From Bacteroidales bacterium (lineage in GTDB: Bacteria > Bacteroidota > Bacteroidia > Bacteroidales > P3): 64,000 nucleotides of DNA. Position 1 is the stretch's first letter. Each line of letters starts with the position of its first letter. Positions 31,849 through 41,283 of the stretch are shown piece after piece. The notes under the pieces were generated by a model. The model ran no database searches. It had not been told where the DNA came from and worked only from the letters and a program-made list of their open reading frames with translations. The position numbers and the translations under genes are program-made. The stretch spans positions 1-64,000 of the forward strand of contig JAFZXE010000020.1 of the NCBI GenBank assembly GCA_017616895.1, read 5' to 3'.

Positions 31849-32532
31849 TTATTTCAATGTAAAGTTGATGGGCAGGATGAACTGCGAACGGACGGTACGG
31901 CCACCCACCTTGCCGGGTTTCCATTTAGGCATGCCGCGAACAACGCGTTTTGCCTCGTCGCCGCAACCACCGCCGATATCACGTTTCACCTGCACGTTGG
32001 TGATGGAACCGTCTTTCTCAACAACGAACTGGACGAACACTTTGCCAGTGATGCCACCGTCGCGAGCGAGGTCGGGATACTTGATGTTCTCGGAGAGGTA
32101 CTCGTACAGCTTAGCCTCGCCGCCTGCAAATTCGGGGTTGACGTCGGGGATGATGACGACTTCCTCTTCGACCTCTTCCTCTTTTTCTTCAACGATAGGA
32201 GCGACAGCCTCGGTGTTCAGAACTTCCTTGCTGAAGTCTTCCATCTTCACCTCGTTTTCAATCTCGGCGTCGTTTTCAACGATTTCGAGTTCAGTGAGGA
32301 CTTGCTCCTGCGGAGGTTCTGGCTCAGGCGGTTTCTCCTGCTCCTCAGTCTGGATGATGGTCTCCTCCACCTCGTCGAGGACGGTGCGCTCTATTGCCTC
32401 AACCTGCTCACGGTCGTAAGACTTGATGTTGAAAGCAAGGAGAGCGACAGCAAGAATCACCACCAATCCGATTTCCAAAAAGAGACCTTTACGATTTTCA
32501 AGGTCAGCCTTGGGTGATTTTTTTGCTTCCAT
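31849..32532 (-). CDS. tonB: TonB-family energy transducer
   Basis: 227 residues. Short cytoplasmic start, one membrane helix (about 17-35, GLFLEIGLVVILAVALLAFN), an acidic and proline-containing spacer (EEQEKPPEPEPPQEQ, then EEKEEEVEEEVVIIPDVNPE), and a C-terminal TonB domain (about 140-227) with YLSENIKYPDLARDGGITG, VFVQFVVEKDGSITNVQVKR and the final RSQFILPINFTLK. It couples the proton gradient via ExbB/ExbD to outer-membrane receptors; those genes are not here. Acidic spacer in place of the Lys-Pro run of enterobacterial TonB is usual in Bacteroidota. Confidence 0.93.
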   Translation of the reverse strand: MEAKKSPKADLENRKGLFLEIGLVVILAVALLAFNIKSYDREQVEAIERTVLDEVEETIIQTEEQEKPPEPEPPQEQVLTELEIVENDAEIENEVKMEDFSKEVLNTEAVAPIVEEKEEEVEEEVVIIPDVNPEFAGGEAKLYEYLSENIKYPDLARDGGITGKVFVQFVVEKDGSITNVQVKRDIGGGCGDEAKRVVRGMPKWKPGKVGGRTVRSQFILPINFTLK

Positions 32533-32690
32533 AATATTGAATTTTAGATTATTTTCAAATTGAAATGCAGCGAAAGCCGCTACTTTTTCCGAGGCTAAAA
32601 TAATACTTTTTTTTGAATTATCAACAAAAGGGTGTAAAAAAGTTGCATAACAAGACCCTATCTATATATGTGACATCCGTAAACAATTAG

Positions 32691-32698
32691 TAATTTTG
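32691..32698 (+). promoter_or_regulatory. -7 element TAATTTTG for the helicase/nuclease gene
   Basis: Matches TAnnTTTG, 25 bp before the ATG. The -33 region is not clear. The 32533-32690 stretch otherwise holds only AT-rich sequence, including the tonB upstream region, where I found no good -7 match. Confidence 0.6.
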
Positions 32699-32723
32699 CA
32701 CCGTCAAATAAATATTTCCGCAG

Positions 32724-35700
32724 ATGCAGACCCCGAATATAATGAAAGATGGAGACCGTATGCCCGAGCGGTCACGGTTTATAGTATGCAAGGCGTCGGC
32801 AGGGTCGGGGAAGACCTACCAGCTGGCACTTACCTATCTGACACTGGCGTTTGACGCAGGCAGCGACGAAGGACTCCAGGACCGTTTCAAACGGATTCTG
32901 GCCATAACCTTCACAAACGCAGCCGTGAACGAAATGAAGGAGCGCATCGTGAATGAGCTGGACAACCTGTGCAACGACGAACTGGAAGAACGTCCGGCAA
33001 TCGAGGAGAGCCTGATGAAGACGACGGGTCTGACGGCGGAAGAGGTACGGCGAAGAGCGAAAGTGGTTTACAAGGCGGTGCTGCACAACTACAGCGACCT
33101 GTCGGTTTGTACGATAGACAGCTTCGCCCACAGGATAGTAAAGACTTTCGCCCACGACCTGAACCTACCAGAGAACTTCGACGTGACACTTGACAAAACC
33201 GAGCTGCAGGAACGAGTATCGGACAACATGATGGCGCTGATAGGCACAGAAGGCGAAGAGGAACTGACGAGGCTGATGGAGACTTACAGCGAGGAAATAA
33301 TGAAAGACGGGCAGAAATACAACATCGAGAATGGGCTTAAAGAGATGGTCAACTTGGTGCTGCAGGAAGATACGCCGAATTATATAAAAGAGCTAGACGA
33401 GTGGAACCTGGAGGAATATCTGAGGTTGAAACGGAAATACCGCGAAGAGAACGCAAAGTACGACGAGGAGATGGTAGCATGGGGGAAGGAAGGGTTGGCG
33501 CTGATAAAAGAAAAAGGTATAGACTGGAGTATGTTCTATCAGGGTTCCAGGTCGATGCCCGGCTATTTCAAAAACGTTTCAAACAAAAAATACGTGGCGC
33601 CAAACAGCTATGTACTCGCATTCCTGGATGACGAGAATGAAAAGCTTACATCGTCAAAATGCGATGAGGCGACGAGGGAGGCAATCAAGGCGATAAAGCC
33701 ACAACTCAAGGAACTGTTTGATAAAATAGAGAAGAAAAAGGAGAGCCTGCCACTCTACAACAGCAGAAAGAAGTTGATGGCCAGACTGTACGAGATAGGG
33801 CTGCTGAAACGGCTGAGCGAACTGGTGGAGGACTACTACAGAGAGAACGACCTGCTGCACCTCTCGGAGATAACGAAACGGATTGCGGAAGTGGTGGAAC
33901 TTGACGATGCCCCATTCATATACGAGAGGATAGGCAACCGATACAAGAACATACTGATAGACGAGTTTCAGGACACCTCGAGACAGCAGTGGCGCAACCT
34001 TGTGCCGCTGGTAGAGAACTCGGTGGGGACAGGCCACACATCGCTTGTGGTGGGAGACGCCAAACAGGCGATATACCGTTTCAGAGGCGGCGACGTGAGA
34101 CAGTTTATCGAGCTGCCGAAGGTGAAGGGCTACGGGTATCTGAACTTGTCGAGCGAAGGCATATACACACCCTTCCCTAAAAAGAGGAACTGGCGGTCGA
34201 AGAAAGTTGTGGTGGAGTTCAACAACAAATATTTCAGCGAAGCGATAAGAACGGGGTTCGGCGACAACGAGTACCTGACGGAGATGTATATAGGTCAGCG
34301 GATAGACGGCGAGGACGACCTGAGACAGGACTGGAAGGAGAAAGAGGGCGCGCCGACGGGGTTTGTGAAACTGGATTTCAGGGAGAGCGACGACGGGCTG
34401 TGGGATGCGATAGGCGACGAGGTCGAGGCACAACACGGGAAGGGATTTGAGTATGGCGAGATATGCGTGATGGCGGCGAAGAACGACCATCTGACGAAGG
34501 TAGCCGAGGTGCTGACGGGGAGAGGCATAAAGATAGAGTCGAACGAGTCGCAGAAACTAGAGAAGAGCCATCTGGTGAGGATGGCACTTGCGACGATGCG
34601 GTGCATAGCAAACCCGGAGAACGAGAAGGCGGCATTGACGGCACTGATGGAACTGGAATACATGGGCAAGATGGGCAAAGGATATGTGGCTGAGGTGGTT
34701 AAAAACAAGAGCTGGAAAAGGCTGGACGAGCTGGCAACGGCGGCAGGGATAGGACTAGACTTCACGGCAATGAGACAGATGTCGCTCTATGACTGCTGCG
34801 AAGAGATTGTGCGCAAATGCAATCCCGACGGCATGGAGAACGCCTACGCGGCTAAACTGCTGAACGTGACAGCCGAGTATGCGCAGACGCACCGTCAAGA
34901 CCTGCGGGAGTTTCTGGAGTGGATGGACAACCACCTGGGAGACATGAGACTGGCATGCACTGGCGGAAGCGAGGCGGTGCCGCTGAGGACGATACACACA
35001 GCCAAAGGACTGCAGTGGAAGGTTGCGATAGTGGCTATGCCCACTACGGGAAACCGCATCAATCCTATTTGGGTGAAGGTGGAGGAGCCGGAACTGGAGC
35101 TGAAAGTGGGGCTTGTGACATCATCGAAGAACGAACAGACGGTGTTTGACAAACAATTCGACGAGGAGCGTAAACTGAAAGAGATGGACGACACCAACAA
35201 GGTGTATGTGGCGCTGACACGGCCCGAAGAGAAACTGATAGTGTATGCCAGCTGCAAGAAAAGCGACGGAGAAACGAAAAGCCACCAACAGCTGCTGTGG
35301 AACATAGCAAAGACGATGGAAATAAAGGACGTCACAAAAACGCAGCGGACGACGGACTGCGGCGAACAATTCTGCTTTGGCGAAGACCATGAATGCACGG
35401 GCACGGACGAAAAAGAAGAAAAACGAGAGCTGGTGACGATAGAAGAGATAAGCTTCCCGAGTTATGCCAACCGCATAAGATACGCACAACACGCAAACGA
35501 AGAGGCCTCGACAAGCAAGGAACAGGAATTCGGGACGCTGGTACACGAAACGCTGGCTATGACAAACCATGCGGGAGATGTGGATAGGGCGGTGAGGAGG
35601 CAGGCCAAACGGCTGAAACTGGACGAAGAGACGACAGAACGGGTGAGACGTATGGCCGAACAGGCGGTAAATGGCGAAGCGAGCCGCAGATTTTTCGAGA

Positions 35701-35945
35701 AAGGACTGAGAGTCAGACGGGAACAGACAATGATGTTCAACGGTAAAGAACTGCGTCCCGACAGGATTGTATTTGCCAACGGCGAGACGTGGGTGGTCGA
35801 TTTCAAGACTGGCTCAGAGCACGACAAATACAAAAAGCAGGTGAAGGAATACTGCGAAGCCATGGAGGCGATGGGATGCCAATCGGTTAAGGGGTATCTG
35901 CTGTTTTTGAGAGAGGATGGCTGCGAGGTGGAAGAAGTTGCCTAA
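32724..35945 (+). CDS. UvrD/AddA-like helicase-nuclease
   Basis: 1073 residues. Superfamily I helicase with Walker A ASAGSGKT (24-31), motif II DEFQDTSRQQW (near 413), motif III-like LVVGDAKQAIYRFRGGD, later TIHTAKGLQW and KVYVALTRPEEKLIVY (motifs V and VI). The C-terminal 150 residues resemble a PD-(D/E)XK nuclease: FGTLVHETLAM, then RPDRIVFANGETWVVDFKTG. This is the layout of AddA, which processes double-strand breaks with AddB; an addB-like gene is not adjacent. Two later in-frame ATGs (32742, 32760) are also possible starts. The coding strand is strongly purine-rich. Confidence 0.9.
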   Translation: MQTPNIMKDGDRMPERSRFIVCKASAGSGKTYQLALTYLTLAFDAGSDEGLQDRFKRILAITFTNAAVNEMKERIVNELDNLCNDELEERPAIEESLMKTTGLTAEEVRRRAKVVYKAVLHNYSDLSVCTIDSFAHRIVKTFAHDLNLPENFDVTLDKTELQERVSDNMMALIGTEGEEELTRLMETYSEEIMKDGQKYNIENGLKEMVNLVLQEDTPNYIKELDEWNLEEYLRLKRKYREENAKYDEEMVAWGKEGLALIKEKGIDWSMFYQGSRSMPGYFKNVSNKKYVAPNSYVLAFLDDENEKLTSSKCDEATREAIKAIKPQLKELFDKIEKKKESLPLYNSRKKLMARLYEIGLLKRLSELVEDYYRENDLLHLSEITKRIAEVVELDDAPFIYERIGNRYKNILIDEFQDTSRQQWRNLVPLVENSVGTGHTSLVVGDAKQAIYRFRGGDVRQFIELPKVKGYGYLNLSSEGIYTPFPKKRNWRSKKVVVEFNNKYFSEAIRTGFGDNEYLTEMYIGQRIDGEDDLRQDWKEKEGAPTGFVKLDFRESDDGLWDAIGDEVEAQHGKGFEYGEICVMAAKNDHLTKVAEVLTGRGIKIESNESQKLEKSHLVRMALATMRCIANPENEKAALTALMELEYMGKMGKGYVAEVVKNKSWKRLDELATAAGIGLDFTAMRQMSLYDCCEEIVRKCNPDGMENAYAAKLLNVTAEYAQTHRQDLREFLEWMDNHLGDMRLACTGGSEAVPLRTIHTAKGLQWKVAIVAMPTTGNRINPIWVKVEEPELELKVGLVTSSKNEQTVFDKQFDEERKLKEMDDTNKVYVALTRPEEKLIVYASCKKSDGETKSHQQLLWNIAKTMEIKDVTKTQRTTDCGEQFCFGEDHECTGTDEKEEKRELVTIEEISFPSYANRIRYAQHANEEASTSKEQEFGTLVHETLAMTNHAGDVDRAVRRQAKRLKLDEETTERVRRMAEQAVNGEASRRFFEKGLRVRREQTMMFNGKELRPDRIVFANGETWVVDFKTGSEHDKYKKQVKEYCEAMEAMGCQSVKGYLLFLREDGCEVEEVA

Positions 35946-35957
35946 GTAGGAGTTGAG

Positions 35958-36012
35958 CAAAGTCATATCAAAGCCATATCAAAGTCATATCAAAGTCATG
36001 TGAAAGTCATGT
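35958..36012. repeat. five-unit array with 11-bp period, CAAAG(T/C)C core (element type 2)
   Basis: CAAAGTCATAT, CAAAGCCATAT, CAAAGTCATAT, CAAAGTCATGT and GAAAGTCATGT in direct succession. It starts 13 bp after the helicase stop. The core matches the minus strand of 23705-23758. Confidence 0.9.
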
Positions 36013-36047
36013 AGAGATATGACTTAAAAAAGTGTTTTTGCAGAGCA

Positions 36048-36078
36048 ATTGAATATTAATAAATATTTATTATCTTTG
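36048..36078 (+). promoter_or_regulatory. promoter of the methylmalonyl-CoA mutase gene
   Basis: ATTG (36048-36051), 19 bp, then TATCTTTG (36071-36078), a perfect -7 box with one mismatch in the -33 box. Confidence 0.7.
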
Positions 36079-36116
36079 CGGTTTACACACACCACGTAAC
36101 ATAAACACTCAACTTA

Positions 36117-37982
36117 ATGGAAGACAATAAATTGTTCAGCGAATTCCCGCCTGTTTCGACGGAAAAATGGGAAGAAGTCATCAACAAAGACCTGAAAGGT
36201 GCTGACTATGAAAAGAAACTCGTATGGAAAACCATCGAGGGATTCAAGGTAAAACCTTACTACAGAGCCGAAGACCTGCAGAACCTTGAATATCTGGACT
36301 CGAACCCCGGACAAAAGCCCTACACGCGCGGCAAACATGCTGACAACAATGTGTGGGATATTCGTCAGGACATCACGGAGAAAGACCCGGCGAAGGCTAA
36401 CGCCATAGCTCTGGACGCGCTGAAGAGGGGTGCCACATCGCTGGCATTCTGCACCAAGGGCATCGCGTCGGAGAAAGACATGGAGACGCTGCTGAAGGGA
36501 ATATATGTGGATGCGATAAAGGTGAACTTCACCTGCGCAGAGGACTATCTGGCAGTGCTGAAGATGTATGTAGCCGTTGCGAAGAAGAACGGTTTCGACA
36601 CCAAGAAACTGGAGGGAAGCTGCAATTTCGACATGTACCGCTATGCTCTTACGCACGGTGACTTCCACCGCGGCGAAGAGGGAGACTACAAGGCCGCAGC
36701 CGAACTGCTGGCATACGCCAAGGAGGAACTGCCGCTGTTCAAGGTGTTCACCGTCAACGGCAACCTGATTCACAACGCTGGCAGCAACATAGTACAGGAG
36801 CTGGGATTCACGCTCTCGGCCGCCAACGACCTTATGGCACACCTGACGGACATGGGCTGCAAGGTGGAGGATGTGGCGAAACGCATGGTCTTCTCGTTTG
36901 CAACGGGCAGCACCTACTTTATGGAGATTGCAAAAATCAGAGCGGCACGCCTGCTTTGGAGCAAGATTGCAGAGCAATACAAACCTGAGTGCGACTGCGC
37001 ATACAAGGTGTTCATCCACACCACGTCGAGCCGTTGGAACAAGTCGATATACGACCCATACGTGAACATGCTGAGGACGACCACGGAGACGATGTCGGCC
37101 GCCATAGCTGGCGCTGACTCGATAAGCGTGGCACCGTTTGACACGGCATACAAGGATGCCGACGAATTCGGCTACCGCATTGCCCGTAACCAGCAGATAC
37201 TGCTGAAAGAGGAGTCATACCTGGACAAGATTGTCGATCCCGCCGCAGGCAGTTACTACATCGAGAACCTGACAAACTCGATTGCACAATACGCTTGGGA
37301 GCTGTTTGTGACAGTCGAGGGTAAAGGCGGATTTGCACAGGCTATAAAAGAGGGCTTTGTACAGGCCGAGGTGGAACGCATCGCCGCCCAGCGCGACATG
37401 GACATCGCCACTCGCAAAACCACCATTCTGGGCACCAACCAATACCCCAACCTGCTGGAGAGCATGGGTGAGAAGATTGTGAAGAAAGAGTGCGGATGCT
37501 GCTGCCACAAAGCGGAGGGTCCGATAAAGACACTGCGTCTGTATCGCGGTGCCGAGGCTTTCGAACATCTGAGGCTCGCCACTGAGCAATCGGGCAAGAA
37601 ACCGAAAGTGTTCCTGCTGACCTACGGAAATCTGGCAATGCGCAAAGCTCGTTCGGGCTTCGCCACCAACTTCTTCGGTGTGGCTGGCTACCAGATTATA
37701 GACAACCCCGGATTCAAGAGCGCCGAAGATGGCGTGAAAGCCGCACTGGAGGCAAAGGCCGACATAGTGGTCATGTGCTCGAGCGACGACGAATATCCCG
37801 AAATCGCCGAGGCAGTCTGCAACGGACTTAAGGGCAAGGTGAAGAGCATCGTGCTGGCTGGCTACCCGAAAGAGCAGATTGAGATGTACAAGGGCTTGGG
37901 AGTCGATGAGTTCATACATGTGAAGACCAATGTGCTGGAGTCGCTCACGGCATTCCAGAAGCTGATGGGAATTAATTTATAA
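36117..37982 (+). CDS. mutA: methylmalonyl-CoA mutase, small (beta) subunit
   Basis: 621 residues, as usual for the small subunit of the heterodimeric enzyme that interconverts succinyl-CoA and methylmalonyl-CoA, the route to propionate in many Bacteroidales. Family features are FSEFPPVSTEKWEEVINKDL at the N-terminus, SFATGSTYFMEIAKIRAARL and VDPAAGSYYIENLTNSIA in the barrel. The C-terminal B12-like domain lacks the DxHxxG cobalamin motif (it reads YGNLAMRKARSGFATNFF at that site), as expected for the non-catalytic subunit. A Cys-rich CGCCCHK lies between the domains. The catalytic subunit gene mutB is not downstream: a terminator and an unrelated gene follow. Confidence 0.93.
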   Translation: MEDNKLFSEFPPVSTEKWEEVINKDLKGADYEKKLVWKTIEGFKVKPYYRAEDLQNLEYLDSNPGQKPYTRGKHADNNVWDIRQDITEKDPAKANAIALDALKRGATSLAFCTKGIASEKDMETLLKGIYVDAIKVNFTCAEDYLAVLKMYVAVAKKNGFDTKKLEGSCNFDMYRYALTHGDFHRGEEGDYKAAAELLAYAKEELPLFKVFTVNGNLIHNAGSNIVQELGFTLSAANDLMAHLTDMGCKVEDVAKRMVFSFATGSTYFMEIAKIRAARLLWSKIAEQYKPECDCAYKVFIHTTSSRWNKSIYDPYVNMLRTTTETMSAAIAGADSISVAPFDTAYKDADEFGYRIARNQQILLKEESYLDKIVDPAAGSYYIENLTNSIAQYAWELFVTVEGKGGFAQAIKEGFVQAEVERIAAQRDMDIATRKTTILGTNQYPNLLESMGEKIVKKECGCCCHKAEGPIKTLRLYRGAEAFEHLRLATEQSGKKPKVFLLTYGNLAMRKARSGFATNFFGVAGYQIIDNPGFKSAEDGVKAALEAKADIVVMCSSDDEYPEIAEAVCNGLKGKVKSIVLAGYPKEQIEMYKGLGVDEFIHVKTNVLESLTAFQKLMGINL

Positions 37983-38013
37983 GTCAGAGGTCGATTAAAT
38001 CACAATAATGAAG

Positions 38014-38055
38014 ACAGGGGCTCTCTGACGGATGTGCGGGAGTCCCTGTTTTTTG
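38014..38055 (+). terminator. rho-independent terminator after mutA
   Basis: ACAGGGGCTC pairs with GAGTCCCTGT (one G-T pair) around a 16-nt loop, followed by six T. Confidence 0.85.
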
Positions 38056-38061
38056 TAACAA

Positions 38062-39171
38062 ATGGGCGTCAGGGCAAAATATTTGGAACGATACAAGCTG
38101 ATTGACGGATATATCTTGAAGAAATATCTGAAGACGTTCTTGTTGGCTATGGCGCTGATAATAGTCATAGTTATCACCTTCGACATCTCGGAGAAACTGG
38201 ACGATTTCCTGCGCAACCACGCCCCGTTTAGCAAGATTGTTTTCCAGTACTACCTGAACTTTATTCCTGGTTTCATCAACCTCTACAGCCCGCTGTTCAT
38301 CTTTATCTCGGTGATATTCTTCACGTCGAAGATGGCGGGCAACACGGAGATAATCGCCATTTTGGGCAGCGGGTTAAGTTACAGACGGTTGCTACAACCA
38401 TATCTGCACGGGTCTATAATCGTGGCACTGCTGGTGATAGTCATGAGCAACTTCGTGATACCGTGGAGCAACCAATACCTGATGGAGTTTGAAAACAACT
38501 ACTTCAGGACCATGAAGCGGAGCTACTTCAGCAGCGTACACTTCAAAAGCGATGAGAAAACGCTAGTATATTCCGATTCGTACAACGCTGAAAGCATGAC
38601 GGCGTTCAACCTTTGCATTGACAAAATGGACAGCAACAATGCGCTATGCCAACGGATAACAGCTGAACGAATGACATTCGACACCACCGAAAACGTGTGG
38701 CATTGCATTAATTATTTTGTGCGCAACATCAACGACGGCAAAGAAACGCTGACCCACCAACCCAGTTGCCTACAGAAGATGGCGCTGACGCCAGAGGACT
38801 TCAAACTGTCATCGCAACAGATACAAGTGATGAACACACCTCAGCTGTACCGATATATCCAACGTGAGCGGCTGCGCGGCTCATCCACCGTGGTAACCTC
38901 GTCGATAGAGCTGTGGCAGCGCATACTGAATCCCCTGGCGGTAATAGTGATGACCTTTATCGGGGTTGCTGTGTCATCGCGCAAGACACGCGGAGGCATA
39001 GGGTTGCACCTCGCCATAGGCATAAGCATAGCTTTCGCCTTCATTGTTTTCATGAAAATAACCACCGTATTCGCCATAAACGGCAACCTGCCGCCTTTCT
39101 GGGCAGTGCTCCTGCCGCAACTGGTATTCGGCATAGCCGCCGCGTACCTTGTGAAAAAAGCGCCGAAATAG
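38062..39171 (+). CDS. LptF/LptG-family permease
   Basis: 369 residues. Three N-terminal helices (about 30-48, 68-92, 115-135), a periplasmic beta-jellyroll-like part and three C-terminal helices (about 290-365), the YjgP/YjgQ arrangement. The opening ERYKLIDGYILKKYLKTFLL fits the family. With LptB and LptC these permeases extract lipopolysaccharide from the inner membrane. Only one lptF/G gene is present here. The start codon lies 7 bp after the T-tract of the mutA terminator, with no promoter seen. Confidence 0.9.
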   Translation: MGVRAKYLERYKLIDGYILKKYLKTFLLAMALIIVIVITFDISEKLDDFLRNHAPFSKIVFQYYLNFIPGFINLYSPLFIFISVIFFTSKMAGNTEIIAILGSGLSYRRLLQPYLHGSIIVALLVIVMSNFVIPWSNQYLMEFENNYFRTMKRSYFSSVHFKSDEKTLVYSDSYNAESMTAFNLCIDKMDSNNALCQRITAERMTFDTTENVWHCINYFVRNINDGKETLTHQPSCLQKMALTPEDFKLSSQQIQVMNTPQLYRYIQRERLRGSSTVVTSSIELWQRILNPLAVIVMTFIGVAVSSRKTRGGIGLHLAIGISIAFAFIVFMKITTVFAINGNLPPFWAVLLPQLVFGIAAAYLVKKAPK

Positions 39172-39216
39172 CACACAACTGATAATATCAACTCTAAATT
39201 TATAGTTTAGGTAATA

Positions 39217-39639
39217 ATGACCATACAAGAAATTGAACAACAGATAATAGACGAATTCGCCAATTTTGACGAATGGATAGACAAATACGCCTACATAATA
39301 GACCTGGGCAAGGAATGTCCTGTCATCGATGAGAAAGACAAGACCGAGGCCAACCTAATAAAAGGGTGCCAGTCGCGAGTGTGGGTCAGTTGCGAGTACC
39401 GTGAAGGCAAAGTGTTTTTCAAAGCCGACAGCGACGCCGTTATCACAAAAGGCATCATATCGCTGCTCATCCGTGTCTATAGCGGTCAGACCCCGCAGGA
39501 CATACTGGGCAACGAGCCTGTATTTATCGACCAGATTGGTCTGAAAGAACACCTTTCACCAACTCGGTCGAACGGTCTCACATCGATGCTCAAACAGATA
39601 AAGATGTATGCACTTGCCTTCTCTTTGAAAAAAAACTGA
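39217..39639 (+). CDS. sufE: SufE-family sulfur acceptor
   Basis: 140 residues. Accepts persulfide sulfur from the cysteine desulfurase SufS and passes it to the SufBCD scaffold for Fe-S cluster assembly. The acceptor cysteine is in the conserved KGCQSRVWVSCE (near residue 50). Other family marks are EFANFDEWIDKYAYIIDLGK at the start and RSNGLTSMLKQIKMYAL at the end. It is followed at 3 bp by a DUF59 protein, also linked to Fe-S assembly; sufBCDS are not in this window. Confidence 0.93.
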   Translation: MTIQEIEQQIIDEFANFDEWIDKYAYIIDLGKECPVIDEKDKTEANLIKGCQSRVWVSCEYREGKVFFKADSDAVITKGIISLLIRVYSGQTPQDILGNEPVFIDQIGLKEHLSPTRSNGLTSMLKQIKMYALAFSLKKN

Positions 39640-39642
39640 ACT

Positions 39643-39969
39643 ATGGAAGAGATAAAACCCACCAAAGAAACCCTGCACAGCGCCGTTGTCAACGCGCTGA
39701 AGAACATATATGACCCCGAAATACCCGTCAATATCTACGATCTTGGGCTGATTTATAAGATTGACATTGACGACGACTTCAACCTTAAGATACTTATGAC
39801 CATGACGGCCCCCGACTGCCCAGAGGCTGAATATATGTTCCTCGAGGTGCGCCAGATGACCGAGTGCATCAGCGGCATAAAATCGGTCAACGTCGAACTC
39901 ACTTTCGACCCGCCGTGGGATTTTAACAACCTCTCCGACGAAGTGAAACTGGAATTAGGATTGATGTAA
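39643..39969 (+). CDS. DUF59/MIP18-family Fe-S assembly protein
   Basis: 108 residues, a single DUF59 (MIP18, SufT-like) domain: ALKNIYDPEIPVNIYDLGLI, KILMTMTAPDCPEAEYMFLE and VNVELTFDPPWDFNNLSDEV. The conserved Cys sits in TAPDCPEA. Proteins of this family help mature Fe-S proteins. Stop is 1 bp from the next gene start, so it is in the same operon as sufE and the permease. Confidence 0.93.
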   Translation: MEEIKPTKETLHSAVVNALKNIYDPEIPVNIYDLGLIYKIDIDDDFNLKILMTMTAPDCPEAEYMFLEVRQMTECISGIKSVNVELTFDPPWDFNNLSDEVKLELGLM

Positions 39970-39970
39970 G

Positions 39971-41113
39971 ATGCTGCTGCGCGACATATTCAGCCGAAAA
40001 AACAAAACCTTTCTGAAGCGGCAAGCCGAAGGTGCACCTCTGTCTCCTTCACGCTTGGCGTGGCAGCGGTTCCGCCGCAACCACCTGGCTGTGGCAAGCC
40101 TTGTGGTTATTGCCCTTTTTGCGTTGGTTGCCATACTCGGATACCTCATCACACCCGACCATACACCCGACTGCAACCAGCAGTATCTCGAACTCGCCAC
40201 CATGAAGCCTTTCTCCAAGGCCACATTCATCTGCCTGCGCAACGACGAAACATCTGCCAAGCATCCTAATCTATTCAAACGCATGGTCAAAGGCGAGCCT
40301 CTACCCTACTCCGCCATACCTATTTACAGCCACGAAACCGTGGGCGACGGCGTACGCTACGAAGCATTCACCGGCTCAACTCCAAACGACGGCGAGGTAA
40401 AAACTTGTCACAAGGACGAAGTGGTAAAGATAAAAACTCGCACATTCGTCCTCGGCACCGATGCTTACGGACGCGACCTGCTGAGCCAGATAATGATAGG
40501 CTCTCGCGTGAGCCTTTCCGTCGGGTTTATTGCCATAGTCATCGCGCTACTTATCGGCATCACACTCGGTGCCGTCGCCGCCTACTACGGACGCTGGGTT
40601 GACAACTTAATTATGTGGCTCATCAACGTCGTGTGGTCAATCCCCACGGTGTTGCTTGTCATCGCCATAACTTTTGCCCTCGGCAAAGGCTTCTGGCAGG
40701 TGTTCGTAGCTGTCGGCCTCACCATGTGGGTTGACATCGCACGTGTGGTGCGAGGACAGGTGTTTTCGATAAAAGAAAAGGAATATGTCGAAGCCACACG
40801 TGCCCTCGGCTTCTCCACCTTCCGCACCATCTTCCACCACATACTGCCCAACATCGTGGGAAGCGTGATAGTAATCGCCGCTTCCAACTTTGCCTCCGCC
40901 ATACTGCTCGAAGCGGGTCTTTCATTCCTTGGCATAGGAGTGCAGCCCCCTACTCCTTCGTGGGGAGCCATGGTGAAAGAAAACTACGGCTACATCCTGC
41001 TCGACAACGCCTACCTCGCACTCTTGCCAGGCCTCGCAATAATGATAATAGTTCTCGCCTTCATGCTCCTCGGCAACGGAATTCGCGACGCGTTGGACAT
41101 CAAGGGCAAATGA
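39971..41113 (+). CDS. DppC/OppC-type ABC transporter permease
   Basis: 380 residues. N-terminal RLAWQRFRRNHLAVASLVVI with the first helix, then a periplasmic segment of about 110 residues that is longer than in most DppC proteins, then VLGTDAYGRDLLSQIMIGSR and the core permease with EAA loop EATRALGFSTFRTIFHHILP. Helices at about 180-205, 215-240, 300-320 and 345-370. The family imports oligopeptides or nickel. No DppB, ATPase or binding protein gene is nearby, so the partners must be elsewhere. Placed after the Fe-S genes without a gap. Confidence 0.9.
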   Translation: MLLRDIFSRKNKTFLKRQAEGAPLSPSRLAWQRFRRNHLAVASLVVIALFALVAILGYLITPDHTPDCNQQYLELATMKPFSKATFICLRNDETSAKHPNLFKRMVKGEPLPYSAIPIYSHETVGDGVRYEAFTGSTPNDGEVKTCHKDEVVKIKTRTFVLGTDAYGRDLLSQIMIGSRVSLSVGFIAIVIALLIGITLGAVAAYYGRWVDNLIMWLINVVWSIPTVLLVIAITFALGKGFWQVFVAVGLTMWVDIARVVRGQVFSIKEKEYVEATRALGFSTFRTIFHHILPNIVGSVIVIAASNFASAILLEAGLSFLGIGVQPPTPSWGAMVKENYGYILLDNAYLALLPGLAIMIIVLAFMLLGNGIRDALDIKGK

Positions 41114-41189
41114 CGTATATAGAACATCCAATGCAAGCGTTATAATCAAATTGATATGTTAAATTTGTGAACTGTTGGACAAAATTAAG

Positions 41190-41197
41190 TAATTTTG
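41190..41197 (+). promoter_or_regulatory. -7 element TAATTTTG for kbl
   Basis: Matches TAnnTTTG; TTTG at 41164-41167 is 22 bp upstream. Leader about 80 nt. Confidence 0.65.
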
Positions 41198-41283
41198 CAA
41201 CCTTGTTAGGCAATTATTGCATAAGCAACCTTTTCTTACTTTCATATTCACGATAATTACTAAAACATTCAAAATATTCTGTT

